A stretch of 64,000 nt of DNA from Gilliamella sp. Choc5-1 (GTDB taxonomy: Bacteria; Pseudomonadota; Gammaproteobacteria; Enterobacterales; Orbaceae): contig NZ_LZHH01000016.1 in the NCBI RefSeq assembly GCF_001690595.1, forward strand, positions 1 to 64,000. The letters run 5' to 3'. Below are positions 40,149 to 53,624 of this stretch, one piece after another; within the stretch, counting starts at the first letter, position 1, and every line of letters begins with the position of its first letter. The position numbers and the translations under genes are program-made. The notes under the pieces are model-generated. The model did no database searches and was not told where the DNA came from. It saw only the letters and a program-made list of their open reading frames with translations.

Positions 40149-40682
40149 TTACTTTTTCTTAGCTTCTTTAGTACGCACAACTTCATCTGCGTAACGAACA
40201 CCTTTACCTTTATAAGGCTCAGGACGACGATAAGCACGGATATCAGCAGCTACTTGTCCAATTAACTGTTTATCAGCACTTTTAAGTACGATTTCAGTTT
40301 GAGAAGGACATTCAGCTGTTACACCTGCAGGTAATTGATGTTCTATTGGATGAGAATATCCAAGAGATAAACCAATTGTATTACCTTTTACTTGTGCACG
40401 ATAACCGACACCAACTAGCTGAAGTTTTTTAGTAAAACCTTCAGTAACACCAATAACCATTGCATTAATTAACGCACGAGCAGTACCAGCTTGAGCCCAA
40501 GCATCGGCAAAACCATCACGAGGAGCAAATTTAATTTGACCTTCTTCTTGATTAATAACAACAGCGTTATTTATTGTGCGAGATAACTCGCCATTTTTAC
40601 CTTTAATCGTAATTACCTGACCATTGAGTTTTACCTCTACGCCAGCAGGAACAACGACAGGTGCTTTTGCAACACGAGACAT
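40149..40682 (-). CDS. rplF: 50S ribosomal protein L6
   Basis: A 177-residue protein (E. coli 177) of two repeated domains near the factor-binding site. The L6 signature [14 protein letters not shown] is at about residues 153-166. Follows rpsH by 11 bases. Confidence 0.98.
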   Translation of the reverse strand: MSRVAKAPVVVPAGVEVKLNGQVITIKGKNGELSRTINNAVVINQEEGQIKFAPRDGFADAWAQAGTARALINAMVIGVTEGFTKKLQLVGVGYRAQVKGNTIGLSLGYSHPIEHQLPAGVTAECPSQTEIVLKSADKQLIGQVAADIRAYRRPEPYKGKGVRYADEVVRTKEAKKK

Positions 40683-40693
40683 TTTTTTCTCCC

Positions 40694-41086
<393 letters not shown>

Positions 41087-41103
41087 CTATAACACTCCCC
41101 TGA

Positions 41104-41409
41104 TTACCAACTTGCCTTTTTAAGACCAGGAATCTCACCACGCATGGCTGACTCTCGAACCTTAATACGGCTTAAACCAAACTTACGAAGGACGCCATGA
41201 GGACGACCAGTTTGACGACAACGACGGCGTTGACGTGATGGACTAGAATCACGAGGAAGCGTTTGCAATTTAAGCACTGCATTCCAACGATCTTCATCTG
41301 ATGCATTAAGATCAGAGATAATCGCTTTTAATTCTTGACGCTTTGCAAAATATTTTTCTGCTAGCTTTACGCGTTTCTTATCGCGTTCAATCATTGATTG
41401 TTTAGCCAT
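41104..41409 (-). CDS. rpsN: 30S ribosomal protein S14
   Basis: A 101-residue protein (E. coli 101), the long zinc-free form without the CxxC motifs. The conserved C terminus is [20 protein letters not shown] followed by [13 protein letters not shown]. Follows rplE by 11 bases. Confidence 0.98.
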   Translation of the reverse strand: MAKQSMIERDKKRVKLAEKYFAKRQELKAIISDLNASDEDRWNAVLKLQTLPRDSSPSRQRRRCRQTGRPHGVLRKFGLSRIKVRESAMRGEIPGLKKASW

Positions 41410-41420
41410 TATGCCCTACC

Positions 41421-41960
41421 TTACTTACGAAATGGGAAGTTAAAGGCAGATAATAAAGCTCGGCCTTCTTCATCTGATTGTGCAGTAGTGGTGATAGTAA
41501 TATCTAAACCACGAACACGATCAACTTTGTCATAATCGATTTCAGGGAAAACGATTTGCTCACGAACACCCATGCTATAGTTGCCACGACCATCAAAAGA
41601 TTTTGCGCTTAAACCACGAAAATCTCGAGTCCGAGGAAGAGCAATATAAACTAGACGTTCAAAAAATTCCCACATACGTTCGCCACGTAAAGTGACTTTA
41701 CAACCAATAGGATACCCTTGACGGATTTTAAAACCAGCAACTGATTTGCGTGCTTTAGTGACTAGTGGTTTTTGACCACTGATTGCTGCTAAATCTGCAA
41801 CAGCATTATCTAATAATTTCTTATCAGTAATTGCTTCACCCACACCCATATTCAAGGTGATCTTTTCGATCCGAGGGACTTGCATGACAGATTTGTAGCC
41901 AAACTGTTCTTGCAGTTTATTTACTACCTGTGCTTTGTAGTAATCATGCAGTTTCGCCAT
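41421..41960 (-). CDS. rplE: 50S ribosomal protein L5
   Basis: A 179-residue 5S rRNA-binding protein (E. coli 179). The ATG at 41960 (MAKLHDYY) is used rather than one 12 bases upstream because GGAG lies six bases before it and the length then matches E. coli. L5 signature [17 protein letters not shown] is near residues 34-50. Confidence 0.97.
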   Translation of the reverse strand: MAKLHDYYKAQVVNKLQEQFGYKSVMQVPRIEKITLNMGVGEAITDKKLLDNAVADLAAISGQKPLVTKARKSVAGFKIRQGYPIGCKVTLRGERMWEFFERLVYIALPRTRDFRGLSAKSFDGRGNYSMGVREQIVFPEIDYDKVDRVRGLDITITTTAQSDEEGRALLSAFNFPFRK

Positions 41961-41977
41961 CGTACACTCCAAATTAC

Positions 41978-42292
41978 TTAATTGATTAATTCATTAGTAG
42001 ACTTATAAAAACGGACTTTTTTACCGTCTTCAATACGAAAGCCTACTCGATCTGCTTTGCCTGTAGCTGGATTAAAAATTGCCACATTAGAAACATTAAT
42101 AGCTGCTTCTTTTTCAACAATTCCACCTTCTTGATTTAATGCAGGTACTGGTTTTTGATGTTTTTTCACCAAATTGATACCTTCAACAATCACTTTGCCT
42201 GTAGACAAAACACTCTTAACTTTACCGCGTTTACCTTTATCTTTGCCAGTTAACACGATAACTTCATCTTCTCGACGGATTTTCGCTGCCAT
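41978..42292 (-). CDS. rplX: 50S ribosomal protein L24
   Basis: A 104-residue assembly-initiating protein (E. coli 104) with the KOW motif [20 protein letters not shown] near the N terminus. Follows rplN by 10 bases. Confidence 0.98.
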   Translation of the reverse strand: MAAKIRREDEVIVLTGKDKGKRGKVKSVLSTGKVIVEGINLVKKHQKPVPALNQEGGIVEKEAAINVSNVAIFNPATGKADRVGFRIEDGKKVRFYKSTNELIN

Positions 42293-42302
42293 TACCCGCT
42301 CC

Positions 42303-42692
<390 letters not shown>

Positions 42693-42778
42693 TTAATTAT
42701 TGTCTAATCTACCTTCATCCACTTCAACTACCATGGATAAGAATAGACAACCAAAAACCCACTTACGTGAGGACGCAT

Positions 42779-42784
42779 AGTATA
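42779..42784 (-). promoter_or_regulatory. Candidate spc operon promoter -10
   Basis: TATACT on the minus strand, 105 bases before rplN and just past the S10 terminator, within GTGTTATACTATGCG. The -35 region at 17 bases is poor. The position corresponds to the spc promoter of E. coli; the exact box is tentative. Confidence 0.5.
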
Positions 42785-42813
42785 ACACCACTCAAATAAA
42801 ATGGATAGCATAA

Positions 42814-42839
42814 AATAAACGGCCGTTGAGCCGTTTATT
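42814..42839 (-). terminator. Terminator of the S10 operon (after rpsQ)
   Basis: AATAAACGG (42814-42822) pairs with CCGTTTATT (42831-42839) around CCGTTGAG. On the minus strand it follows rpsQ by 29 bases and is followed by TTATGC. It has only a short T-run, so partial read-through into the spc operon is possible. Confidence 0.7.
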
Positions 42840-42868
42840 ATATTATGTACAGTTTTCAATCAAAAAGA

Positions 42869-43129
42869 TTAAATAACTGCTTTTTCAACGATTCGAACAA
42901 GAGTCCAAGATTTGGTTTTTGATAATGGACGACACTCTTTAATTTCAACAGTATCACCAATACCACACTCGTTGTTTTCATCATGTACATGCAATTTAGT
43001 CGTACGTTTAATGAACTTACCATATAACGGATGCTTCACTTTACGTTCAATAGCTACAGTAATAGATTTATCCATTTTGTCGCTAATAACACGACCTTGC
43101 TGAGTACGAATTTTTACTTCAGTAGTCAT
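42869..43129 (-). CDS. rpsQ: 30S ribosomal protein S17
   Basis: An 86-residue protein (E. coli 84). The ATG at 43129 ([11 protein letters not shown]) is used over a GTG nine bases upstream by family alignment. The conserved core is [20 protein letters not shown]. It is the last gene of the S10 operon and starts one base after the rpmC stop. Confidence 0.96.
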   Translation of the reverse strand: MTTEVKIRTQQGRVISDKMDKSITVAIERKVKHPLYGKFIKRTTKLHVHDENNECGIGDTVEIKECRPLSKTKSWTLVRIVEKAVI

Positions 43130-43130
43130 A

Positions 43131-43322
43131 TTACGCACCCGCCTTTTCAGTTAATAATGTTTTAACTCGTGCAATATTACGACGCACTTGTTTTAACATA
43201 TGAGTCTGTGTTAACTGACCTCCAGCTAATTGCATACGTAAGTTAAATTGCTCACGTAATAAATTAAGAAGTTCAGTATTTAACTCTTCAACGCTTTTTT
43301 CGCGTAGCTCTTTTGCTTTCAT
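43131..43322 (-). CDS. rpmC: 50S ribosomal protein L29
   Basis: A 63-residue helical hairpin protein (E. coli 63), [20 protein letters not shown] at the start, located at the tunnel exit. It directly follows the rplP stop. Confidence 0.98.
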   Translation of the reverse strand: MKAKELREKSVEELNTELLNLLREQFNLRMQLAGGQLTQTHMLKQVRRNIARVKTLLTEKAGA

Positions 43323-43745
<423 letters not shown>

Positions 43746-44483
43746 TTATTGTTTTCGGCCTTTTCGCTGCTTTTTCGGTTGAGCAGCAGGTTGTTTTTCT
43801 GCTTGTTCAACGGCAGCCATACCACCAAGGATCTCACCTTTGAAGATCCACACTTTAACACCAATAATACCATAGGTAGTTAATGCTTCAGATAAACCAT
43901 AGTCAATATCAGCCCGTAATGTATGTAAAGGTACACGACCTTCACGATACCATTCGCTACGAGCAATTTCAGCACCGCCTAAACGACCACTTACTTCGAC
44001 TTTGATACCTTTAGCACCCGCCTTCATTGCATTTTGAACCGCACGTTTCATAGCTCGACGGAACATAACGCGGCGTTCTAATTGAGAAGTAATGCTATCA
44101 GCAACTAATTTAGCATCAAGTTCTGGTTTACGAACTTCAGCAATATTAATTTGTACTGCTACATCACGTTTTTCTCTTTTGTCTTTATATTTATTGACAA
44201 TAGAAGCTACGGCATTACGTAATTTTTCAACGTCCTCGCCTTTTTTACCTATCACAATACCCGGACGAGCAGTGTGAATAGTAATACGAACGTTAGTTTC
44301 TGCTGAACGGTCGATAACAATCTTAGAGATTGACGCTTGAGATAATTCTTTATTTAAGAATTCACGCACTCTAAAATCACTTTCTAAATTATCAGCGAAT
44401 GTCTTTGTACCCGAATACCATGTAGATGTCCAAGGCTTGACAATGCCTAATCGGATACCATTTGGATTTACTTTTTGACCCAT
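43746..44483 (-). CDS. rpsC: 30S ribosomal protein S3
   Basis: A 245-residue protein with the KH RNA-binding domain ([18 protein letters not shown], about 74-91) and part of the mRNA entry helicase. It is about 12 residues longer than the E. coli protein (233): the last stretch is a Gln/Lys/Pro-rich tail, [15 protein letters not shown]. Follows rplV by 14 bases. Confidence 0.97.
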   Translation of the reverse strand: MGQKVNPNGIRLGIVKPWTSTWYSGTKTFADNLESDFRVREFLNKELSQASISKIVIDRSAETNVRITIHTARPGIVIGKKGEDVEKLRNAVASIVNKYKDKREKRDVAVQINIAEVRKPELDAKLVADSITSQLERRVMFRRAMKRAVQNAMKAGAKGIKVEVSGRLGGAEIARSEWYREGRVPLHTLRADIDYGLSEALTTYGIIGVKVWIFKGEILGGMAAVEQAEKQPAAQPKKQRKGRKQ

Positions 44484-44497
44484 TGCTATTCTCCAGC

Positions 44498-44839
<342 letters not shown>

Positions 44840-44843
44840 CTAC

Positions 44844-45137
<294 letters not shown>

Positions 45138-45141
45138 TTAA

Positions 45142-45984
<843 letters not shown>

Positions 45985-46287
45985 TTACTCAGCGACGCCA
46001 GCAAGGTCTAAATTTTGACCTTCTGCTAAAGTAACGTAAGCTTTTTTCCAGTCGCTACGGCGACCGATTTGTTGACCACGACGTTTAACTTTACCTTTAA
46101 CAACAAGTGTATTAACGTCATCTACTTTAACTTCAAATAGTTGTTCAACTGCGGCTTTAATCTCTCTCTTAGTAGCATCTTTAGCAACTTTCAATACTAA
46201 TGTATTTGTTTTTTCCATTGAAATAGATGCTTTTTCAGAAACATGTGGTGCTCGCAGGACTTTAAGCAGACGCTCTTCACGAATCAT
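45985..46287 (-). CDS. rplW: 50S ribosomal protein L23
   Basis: A 100-residue protein (E. coli 100) at the tunnel exit, docking site for trigger factor and SRP. Its ATG overlaps the rplD stop by four bases (ATGA). The signature [19 protein letters not shown] is present. Confidence 0.98.
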   Translation of the reverse strand: MIREERLLKVLRAPHVSEKASISMEKTNTLVLKVAKDATKREIKAAVEQLFEVKVDDVNTLVVKGKVKRRGQQIGRRSDWKKAYVTLAEGQNLDLAGVAE

Positions 46288-46886
46288 GCTAACATCTCCT
46301 CTACTTGTTTAACGGCATCAACTGTGATAACCACTTTGTCAAATGCAATCAAACTAACTGGATCAATACCTGCCACATCACGCACATCAACTTTATGTAA
46401 GTTACGTGCTGCTAAGAAAAGATTTTCATCAACTTCAGAAGCGATAATAAGAACATCATTAAGATTCATATCGTTTAATTTCTGAGTTAATAATTTAGTC
46501 TTAGGTGCTTCAACAGTAAATGTTTCAACCACAACTAAACGTTCTTGACGCACTAATTCAGAGAAAATACTCTTTAATGCACCACGATACATTTTACGGT
46601 TAACTTTTTGGCTATGATCTTGTGGTTTTGCTGCAAATGTTACACCACCACTGCGCCAGATTGGGCTCTTAATTGAACCTGAACGAGCACGACCGGTACC
46701 TTTTTGACGCCATGGTTTTTTACCTGAACCAGCGATTTCTGCACGAGTTTTTTGTGCGCGAGAACCTTGACGAGCAGCAGATGCATAAGCAACAACTACT
46801 TGATGAACTAACGCTTCATTAAACTCACGTCCGAAGGTAGTTTCGGAAACAGAAAGCGCTTTCGCGTCTTTTACTACTAATTCCAT
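46284..46886 (-). CDS. rplD: 50S ribosomal protein L4
   Basis: A 200-residue protein (E. coli 201) and, in E. coli, the autogenous regulator of the S10 operon. The ATG at 46886 ([11 protein letters not shown]) is used instead of a start 42 bases upstream: GGAG lies six bases before it. The extended loop [20 protein letters not shown] reaches the tunnel. Follows rplC by 16 bases. Confidence 0.97.
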   Translation of the reverse strand: MELVVKDAKALSVSETTFGREFNEALVHQVVVAYASAARQGSRAQKTRAEIAGSGKKPWRQKGTGRARSGSIKSPIWRSGGVTFAAKPQDHSQKVNRKMYRGALKSIFSELVRQERLVVVETFTVEAPKTKLLTQKLNDMNLNDVLIIASEVDENLFLAARNLHKVDVRDVAGIDPVSLIAFDKVVITVDAVKQVEEMLA

Positions 46887-46902
46887 CTCTATCTCCTCGA
46901 CG

Positions 46903-47529
46903 TTAAGCCTTGATTGCCGGTTTAACAATTACGTCACTATTGATTGCACCTGGTACTGCACCTTTAATTAATAAAAGGTTACGTTCTGCATCAACACGTA
47001 CAATATCTAAGTTTTGAACAGTTACACGTTCATTACCTAGGTGACCTGCCATTTTACGACCTTTGAACACTTTACCTGGGGTTTGGTTTTGACCAATAGA
47101 ACCATGACCACGGTGTGCCAAAGAGTTACCATGAGTAGCATCTTGAGTACGGAAATTCCAACGTTTAGTAACGCCGGCAAAACCTTTACCTTTAGATGTT
47201 CCAGTAACATCAACTTTCTTAACGTCAGCGAAGATATCAACGTTAATACTTTGACCTACAGAAAATTCGCCTTCTTCAAAACGGAATTCCCATAGACCAC
47301 GACCAGCTTCAACGCCAGCCTTAGCGAAATGACCTGCTTCAGGTTTGTTTACGCGGCTTGCTTTTTTGCTGCCAGTAGTAACCTGAATAGCTTGATAACC
47401 ATCATTCTCAAGTGTTTTAACTTGAGTAATGCGGTTGCTTTGAACTTCAACTACGGTGACAGGAATAGAAACACCATCTTCAGTGAAGATACGCGTCATT
47501 CCTACTTTACGACCGATTAAACCAATCAT
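46903..47529 (-). CDS. rplC: 50S ribosomal protein L3
   Basis: A 208-residue assembly protein (E. coli 209). Conserved are [19 protein letters not shown] and the loop [20 protein letters not shown] with the glutamine methylated in E. coli L3. Follows rpsJ by 31 bases. Confidence 0.98.
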   Translation of the reverse strand: MIGLIGRKVGMTRIFTEDGVSIPVTVVEVQSNRITQVKTLENDGYQAIQVTTGSKKASRVNKPEAGHFAKAGVEAGRGLWEFRFEEGEFSVGQSINVDIFADVKKVDVTGTSKGKGFAGVTKRWNFRTQDATHGNSLAHRGHGSIGQNQTPGKVFKGRKMAGHLGNERVTVQNLDIVRVDAERNLLLIKGAVPGAINSDVIVKPAIKA

Positions 47530-47560
47530 TGTTTCGACCTCTCAATCATTCAGCTTAGGA

Positions 47561-48064
<504 letters not shown>

Positions 48065-48070
48065 GAGCCG

Positions 48071-48099
48071 ATTATACTCTGTTAGTTAACTAAAGGCAA
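48071..48099 (-). promoter_or_regulatory. S10 operon promoter
   Basis: On the minus strand TTGCCT (48094-48099) and a perfect TATAAT (48071-48076) are separated by 17 bases. About 190 bases of leader follow before rpsJ. This is the best sigma-70 promoter in the ribosomal block. Confidence 0.8.
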
Positions 48100-48141
48100 G
48101 AAATAAATAAAGATATTTGGGTTTAAAGATGGGAAGCTTTT

Positions 48142-48187
48142 TCTGGTTATTAATTTACAATTACCAAATTTCAATCAAATAACCAGA
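48142..48187. terminator. Stem-loop between fdx and the S10 promoter
   Basis: TCTGGTTATT (48142-48151) pairs perfectly with AATAACCAGA (48178-48187) across a 26-base loop. It lies about 50 bases past the fdx stop, before the S10 promoter. There is no T-run on the minus strand; it may still cap or end the isc mRNA. The rest of 48188-48239 shows nothing clear. Confidence 0.45.
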
Positions 48188-48239
48188 TTTAATGTTATTT
48201 TTATATTAACCCATAATGGATAATCATTATGATAACTTA

Positions 48240-48578
48240 CTAATGATCTTCTTTGGCATGATTAAGGCTATATCTTGGGATTTCGACCTCTAAATCTTCA
48301 TTCGTGACACGAGCTTGACAGCTTAAACGACTATGCGGTTCAACTCCCCAGGCTTTATCTAACATATCATCTTCTTGCTCATCGCTTGCTTCAAGCGAAT
48401 CAAATCCCTTACGCACAATACAGTGGCATGTTGAACAAGCACATGACATTTCACAAGCATGCTCGATTTCAATATCATTGCGCAATGCCACTTCTAAAAT
48501 GGATTCGCCTTCTTGGGCATCAACAGTTCTTCCATCTGGACAAAGCTCCGCATTCGGTAAAAAAGTAATTTTTGGCAT
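48240..48578 (-). CDS. fdx: Isc [2Fe-2S] ferredoxin
   Basis: A 112-residue adrenodoxin-type ferredoxin (E. coli 111) that gives electrons to Fe-S assembly. Cluster ligands Cys42, Cys48 and Cys51 (CEMSCACSTC) and Cys87 (LSCQARV) are in place. It follows hscA by 14 bases and is the last isc gene here; iscX, which follows fdx in E. coli, is absent. Confidence 0.97.
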   Translation of the reverse strand: MPKITFLPNAELCPDGRTVDAQEGESILEVALRNDIEIEHACEMSCACSTCHCIVRKGFDSLEASDEQEDDMLDKAWGVEPHSRLSCQARVTNEDLEVEIPRYSLNHAKEDH

Positions 48579-48592
48579 AATAATCTCGTTAG

Positions 48593-50452
48593 TTAAATAT
48601 CATCAACGTTATGGCCAGTTAACGCATGTCGAATTGACCTATCCATTCGCTTAGCTGCAAAATTTTGTGTTACTTTATCAACAATTTTAATTTGTTTTTC
48701 AATTGCATAACTGTCATTTGACTCACTTACAGCTTGTAATTGATGCTTAGCAATTAAAATATGGTTTAGTTCACTTTCATCTAATAAGTCAGCATCTTTA
48801 TCTAAAGCACTTTGCAAGCTTTCAAGCACTCTGGCTGCCTCAACTTTTTGTTCAGCAAGTATTCGAATCTGTTTATCTTGCTCTGCGTAACTGATTGAAT
48901 CTTGAATCATATCGGCAATTTCATTATCAGTCAGTCCATATGAAGGTTTTACTTGGATAGCAGCTTCAATACCCGTTGATTTTTCCATTGCTGTTACACT
49001 TAATAAACCATCAGCATCAACTTGGAAAGTCACCCTAATGTGCGCACCACCGGCAGGCATTGCTGGAATACCTTGCAGAGTAAAACGAGCCAAAGATCGA
49101 CAATCAGCAACACTTTCACGTTCTCCTTGTAAAACATGAACCATCATCGCGGTTTGACCATCTTTAAAAGTGGTAAACTCTTGAGCTCTTGCACACGGAA
49201 TTGTACTATTACGTGGAATAATTTTTTCGACCAATTCACCCATGATCTCAATGCCTAACGACAATGGGATCACATCAAGCAATAACATATCTGAATCGGG
49301 TTTATTGCCAACCAAAATATCGGCCTGAATAGCTGCACCAATAGCAACTACTTTATCAGGATCGATAGATATCAAGGGATTAGTTTTAAAATAATTCCCT
49401 ACTAATTCTCGCACTAATGGCACACGAGTAGAGCCGCCAACCATAACAACTTCAACTACTTCATCCATATTAATCTCGGCATCTTTTAATGCACGGCGAC
49501 AAACAGCTAAAGTGCGTTTAACCAATGGCTCAATTAATTGTTGAAATTGCTGGCGAGTAATAGTCAAAGATTGATTATCCAGAGAAAATACAGCTAAATC
49601 TTGCTCACTTAATAAAATCTTTATTTCGGTAGCTTGGCTACTGATTTTTTGATTAATATAAGGATCTATATTATTAGTTAATCCTAATTTCTCTTTTATA
49701 TGGTCAACAAGTAGCCGATCAAAATCATCACCACCAAGTGCTGAGTCACCGCTAGTTGCTAGAACCTCAAAAACACCTTTATTTAAGCGTAAAATAGAAA
49801 TATCAAAAGTACCGCCACCTAAATCATAAACAGCGATTATACCTTCCTTCCCTGAATCTAAACCGTACGCAATCGCAGCGGCTGTAGGTTCATTAAGTAG
49901 GCGCAATACATGCAAACCAGCTAATTTGGCAGCATCTTTTGTTGCTTGCCGTTGTGCATCATCAAAATAAGCTGGCACAGTAATAACCACACCATCAATT
50001 TCACCTTGTAAACTCTCTTTTGCTCGCTCAGCTAACGCTGTCAAAATTTCTGATGAAACTTGTATTGGATTTACTTGCTCATTAGGCAAATTTAATAAAG
50101 GAACACCATTTTCAGTTTGTGAAAAAGTATAAGGAAATTGTGATAAATCTATATCAGATAAACTTCGCCCCATTAATCTCTTAATAGAGCTAACTGTATT
50201 TTGCGGATCATTCACAGCATTATCTTTGGCATTTTTTCCAATCGTGATAACAGAGTTATCATCATGATCGATGCCATAATGCACAACGGATGGCAATAGC
50301 GGATTACCTTCTAAATCAGGCAATACCTCTGCTTGTCCACTTCGTACCGTTGCTACTAATGAATTAGTTGTACCAAGATCAATTCCTACAGCAAGGCGGC
50401 GCTGATGTGGTAGTGGAGTTTGTCCTGGTTCGCTGATCTGTAATAATACCAT
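48593..50452 (-). CDS. hscA: Hsp70-type chaperone HscA
   Basis: A 619-residue specialised Hsp70 (E. coli 616) that releases Fe-S clusters from IscU. Nucleotide-binding motifs [25 protein letters not shown] and [13 protein letters not shown] are present, as is the substrate domain with [11 protein letters not shown]. It follows hscB by 36 bases. Confidence 0.97.
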   Translation of the reverse strand: MVLLQISEPGQTPLPHQRRLAVGIDLGTTNSLVATVRSGQAEVLPDLEGNPLLPSVVHYGIDHDDNSVITIGKNAKDNAVNDPQNTVSSIKRLMGRSLSDIDLSQFPYTFSQTENGVPLLNLPNEQVNPIQVSSEILTALAERAKESLQGEIDGVVITVPAYFDDAQRQATKDAAKLAGLHVLRLLNEPTAAAIAYGLDSGKEGIIAVYDLGGGTFDISILRLNKGVFEVLATSGDSALGGDDFDRLLVDHIKEKLGLTNNIDPYINQKISSQATEIKILLSEQDLAVFSLDNQSLTITRQQFQQLIEPLVKRTLAVCRRALKDAEINMDEVVEVVMVGGSTRVPLVRELVGNYFKTNPLISIDPDKVVAIGAAIQADILVGNKPDSDMLLLDVIPLSLGIEIMGELVEKIIPRNSTIPCARAQEFTTFKDGQTAMMVHVLQGERESVADCRSLARFTLQGIPAMPAGGAHIRVTFQVDADGLLSVTAMEKSTGIEAAIQVKPSYGLTDNEIADMIQDSISYAEQDKQIRILAEQKVEAARVLESLQSALDKDADLLDESELNHILIAKHQLQAVSESNDSYAIEKQIKIVDKVTQNFAAKRMDRSIRHALTGHNVDDI

Positions 50453-50488
50453 TTAATCTATCTCTATCGATATGTTACTTATCTTAAA

Positions 50489-51007
50489 TTATAAATCAAA
50501 TTGCTTTTCTTGTAACTTTTCGATTTGTTCAATCAATCTGGCAAGATAGCGAATTTTATAGATCTGATTAAGTGCTTTTGACCAATCTTGATTAGTAATA
50601 AATTGTAATAATTCGTTATAAACTATCTTTTGACAAGCAACAATCTCAGCATAAAAATCATCTAATAATTCAAAATTATCTTTACGTTCGATATCATCAA
50701 GTCTTTCACGTAAAACAAATTGCTCCATTAAAAAATCAGTATCATGAATAATACTTTGTTCAGTTGCTACGTCAAAACCTTGTAGAGATAAAAAATACTC
50801 AGCGGCTTTAATTGGATTTTTTAACGTATGATAACCATCATTAATGATTGCTGACTTTTGAACAATTGCCACTTTATCAATATCGTTTCCAACAGCAAAA
50901 TTATCTGGATGATATTGCTTTTGCAATTGCTGATAATGAGTTGTTAGTTGAGCGACATCCACCGGCAATTGAGCTGGCAAACTAAATAGCTCGAAGTAAT
51001 TAACCAT
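50489..51007 (-). CDS. hscB: J-domain co-chaperone HscB
   Basis: A 172-residue DnaJ-type co-chaperone (E. coli 171). The N-terminal J domain carries the HPD tripeptide at residues 33-35, and the C-terminal three-helix domain (about 90-172) binds IscU. It delivers IscU to HscA. Follows iscA by 15 bases. Confidence 0.96.
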   Translation of the reverse strand: MVNYFELFSLPAQLPVDVAQLTTHYQQLQKQYHPDNFAVGNDIDKVAIVQKSAIINDGYHTLKNPIKAAEYFLSLQGFDVATEQSIIHDTDFLMEQFVLRERLDDIERKDNFELLDDFYAEIVACQKIVYNELLQFITNQDWSKALNQIYKIRYLARLIEQIEKLQEKQFDL

Positions 51008-51022
51008 AATTATTGTGCCCGA

Positions 51023-51346
51023 TTACACATTAAAGCTTTCGCCACAGCCACATTCGTGCTTCGTATTAGGATTATTAAACTTGAAACCTTCATTTAATCC
51101 TTCTTTAACAAAATCAAGTTCAGTACCATCAATATAAACTAAGCTTTTTTTATCCACGATAACTTTGACATGTTTATCTTCAAAGACACTATCATCATCA
51201 TTAATCACATCGGCAAACTCTAAAACATAAGCCATACCAGAACAACCAGATGTTTTAACACCTAATCGTAACCCAACACCCTTTCCGCGATTAGCCAAAA
51301 AAGCTTGAACACGATCAGCTGCGCTATTAGTCAATGTGATTGCCAT
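51023..51346 (-). CDS. iscA: Iron-sulfur assembly protein IscA
   Basis: A 107-residue A-type carrier (E. coli 107) with the three ligand cysteines Cys35 (TSGCSG), Cys99 and Cys101 (ECGCGESF). Its ATG shares one base with the iscU stop (TAATG), so translation is coupled. Confidence 0.97.
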   Translation of the reverse strand: MAITLTNSAADRVQAFLANRGKGVGLRLGVKTSGCSGMAYVLEFADVINDDDSVFEDKHVKVIVDKKSLVYIDGTELDFVKEGLNEGFKFNNPNTKHECGCGESFNV

Positions 51347-51732
51347 TAACGTTGTCCTTTTTTGGTTTTGTAGTCATCAATAGCAGCTTTAATTGCATCT
51401 TCCGCTAGAATTGAACAGTGAATTTTAACCGGAGGTAAAGCAAGTTCTTTAGCAATATCCGTATTTTTGATAGCTTCTGCTTCGTCTAATGATTTACCTT
51501 TTATCCATTCTGTAACCAAAGAACTTGATGCAATTGCACTACCACAACCATAAGTTTTAAACTTAGCATCTTCAATAATACCGTTGTCATTCACTTTGAT
51601 TTGTAGACGCATCACATCACCACACGCTGGTGCGCCAACCATACCACTACCAACATTAGGATCATTTTGATCAAACGAACCAACATTACGTGGGTTTTCG
51701 TAATGATCAACAACTTTTTCACTATATGCCAT
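51346..51732 (-). CDS. iscU: Iron-sulfur scaffold IscU
   Basis: A 128-residue scaffold (E. coli 128) on which [2Fe-2S] and [4Fe-4S] clusters are built. Ligands Cys37 (PACGDV), Cys63 (GCGSA) and Cys106 (HCSILAE) and the HscA-recognition motif LPPVK are present. Follows iscS by 15 bases. Confidence 0.98.
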   Translation of the reverse strand: MAYSEKVVDHYENPRNVGSFDQNDPNVGSGMVGAPACGDVMRLQIKVNDNGIIEDAKFKTYGCGSAIASSSLVTEWIKGKSLDEAEAIKNTDIAKELALPPVKIHCSILAEDAIKAAIDDYKTKKGQR

Positions 51733-51747
51733 AATTTACTCCCAATT

Positions 51748-52962
51748 TTAATGTGCTGACCATTTAATCTTTGTTAAATCAACGCCATCTTTAAACATTT
51801 CCCAAAGCGGGGATAAATCTCTGAGTTTACCTATTGATTGTTTAACTAACTTAATAACATAATCAATTTCTTCTTCGGTTGAAAAGCGACCAATCGAAAA
51901 ACGGATTGAACTATGCGCAAGCTCATCATTAAGTCCTAATGCTCTCAAAACATAAGACGGCTCTAAACTAGCAGATGTACAAGCCGAACCAGATGAAACA
52001 GCTAAATCTTTCAAAGCCATCATCAAAGATTCACCTTCAATATAAGCAAAACTAACATTTAAGATATTTGGCACACTATGCTCTAAAGAACCATTAAGAT
52101 AAACTTCTTCAATATCTTTTAAGCCGTTCCATAAACGATTCTTAAGCGCCAACAAACGTGGCATTTCAGTTGCCATTACCTCTTTAGCGATATGATATGC
52201 TTCACCCATACCAACAATTTGATGTACAGGTAAAGTACCAGAGCGCATACCCCGCTCATGTCCACCACCATGCATTTGAGCTTCAATACGAACACGAGGT
52301 TTACGCCTTACATAAAGTCCACCAATTCCTTTAGGACCATAAATCTTATGCCCCGAAAACGACATCAGATCGACTTTTAATTTTGTTAAATCAATTGATA
52401 ATTTACCCACACTTTGCGTTGCATCAACGTGAAAAACAATGCCTCTTTCACGGCACATCTCACCAATTTTTTCGATGTCTTGTATTACACCCGTTTCATT
52501 GTTGACATGCATAATTGATACAACGGTTGTATCACTACGCATAGCCGTTGCAAGTTTATCAAGATCAAGGATCCCATCGGATTCTGGCGTTAAATAAGTT
52601 ACTTCATAACCTTCTCGCTCAAGCTGGCGGCAAGTATCAAGCACAGCCTTGTGCTCAGTTTTACAAGTAATAATGTGCTTACCTTTGGCTTGATTAAAAT
52701 GAGCTGCACCTTTAATTGCTAAATTATCAGCTTCAGTTGCCCCTGACGTAAAGACGATTTCGCGTGAATCAGCACCAATAAGATCGGCAATTTGATTACG
52801 GGCAATATCAACCGCTTCTTCAGCTTGCCAGCCAAATTTGTGGGAACGAGATGCTGGGTTACCGAATATACCGTCTGGCGTTAAATACTGCATCATTTTT
52901 TCAGCAACTCTAGGATCTACAGGCGTTGTCGCTGCATAATCCATATAAATAGGTAGTTTCAT
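51748..52962 (-). CDS. iscS: Cysteine desulfurase IscS
   Basis: A 404-residue PLP enzyme (E. coli 404) that takes sulfur from cysteine for Fe-S clusters, thiamine and tRNA thiolation. The PLP lysine is in [15 protein letters not shown] and the persulfide cysteine in [17 protein letters not shown]. Follows iscR by 45 bases. The tRNA-modification uses match tilS-type housekeeping but no thiI is here. Confidence 0.98.
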   Translation of the reverse strand: MKLPIYMDYAATTPVDPRVAEKMMQYLTPDGIFGNPASRSHKFGWQAEEAVDIARNQIADLIGADSREIVFTSGATEADNLAIKGAAHFNQAKGKHIITCKTEHKAVLDTCRQLEREGYEVTYLTPESDGILDLDKLATAMRSDTTVVSIMHVNNETGVIQDIEKIGEMCRERGIVFHVDATQSVGKLSIDLTKLKVDLMSFSGHKIYGPKGIGGLYVRRKPRVRIEAQMHGGGHERGMRSGTLPVHQIVGMGEAYHIAKEVMATEMPRLLALKNRLWNGLKDIEEVYLNGSLEHSVPNILNVSFAYIEGESLMMALKDLAVSSGSACTSASLEPSYVLRALGLNDELAHSSIRFSIGRFSTEEEIDYVIKLVKQSIGKLRDLSPLWEMFKDGVDLTKIKWSAH

Positions 52963-53007
52963 TAATTACTCCCAATGAAAAATTCTGTATTCTGTATTCT
53001 ATTTTTA

Positions 53008-53463
53008 TTAATTAATTTGAACGTGTTGTATATTACTTTGTCGGCTAGCAACAGCTTTAACTTCTTTATTATTGACCAATTCACTCAATGTAATGCTAGT
53101 TAAAAAGTCCTCAATTCGTTCACTTAAATCATTCCACAGTGTATGGGTTAAACATCTAACACCGCCTTGACATCCATCTTGCCCATGGCACTTTGTTGCA
53201 TGAACTTTTTCATCTACAGCTTTAATAATTGAGCTAATAGCAATTTGATCCATACTACGGCTAAGAATATAACCACCGCCAGGGCCTCTAACACTTTGCA
53301 CTAAACCATTTTTGCGTAACCGAGCAAATAATTGCTCAAGATAAGAAAGCGAGATTTCTTGACGTTCTGAAATATCGGCAAGAGATACCGGACCAGAATC
53401 AGCATGCAATGCGACATCAAGCATTGCTGTCACCGCGTATCGCCCTTTTGATGTCAGTTTCAT
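53008..53463 (-). CDS. iscR: Fe-S cluster regulator IscR (Rrf2 family)
   Basis: A 151-residue winged-helix repressor (E. coli 162) that senses Fe-S status. Cluster ligands Cys92, Cys98, Cys104 and His107 ([17 protein letters not shown]) are all kept, and the recognition helix [20 protein letters not shown] matches the family. In E. coli it represses its own operon through type 1 sites; matching half-sites lie in its promoter here. Confidence 0.97.
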   Translation of the reverse strand: MKLTSKGRYAVTAMLDVALHADSGPVSLADISERQEISLSYLEQLFARLRKNGLVQSVRGPGGGYILSRSMDQIAISSIIKAVDEKVHATKCHGQDGCQGGVRCLTHTLWNDLSERIEDFLTSITLSELVNNKEVKAVASRQSNIQHVQIN

Positions 53464-53492
53464 TGAGCATTCCTTTATATATGCGTATGCTT

Positions 53493-53536
53493 ATTGTATA
53501 TATCCTTTCTATTTAGTCAAGTATTTAGTTGAGTAT
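53493..53536 (-). promoter_or_regulatory. iscR promoter with IscR type 1 half-sites
   Basis: On the minus strand TTGACT (53515-53520) and TACAAT (53493-53498) are 16 bases apart. The -35 lies inside ATACTTGACTA (53514-53524), a perfect left half of the IscR type 1 pattern, and a second near copy ATACTCAACTA (53526-53536) lies 12 bases upstream. This supports autorepression of the isc operon. Confidence 0.7.
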
Positions 53537-53624
53537 TTTAGTAGGAATTAAGCTATGGCTCTTATCGACGAATCATAGCTTAATATGCTAATCTAATAAA
53601 CTAAATTCACATGGGAGTTAAAGG

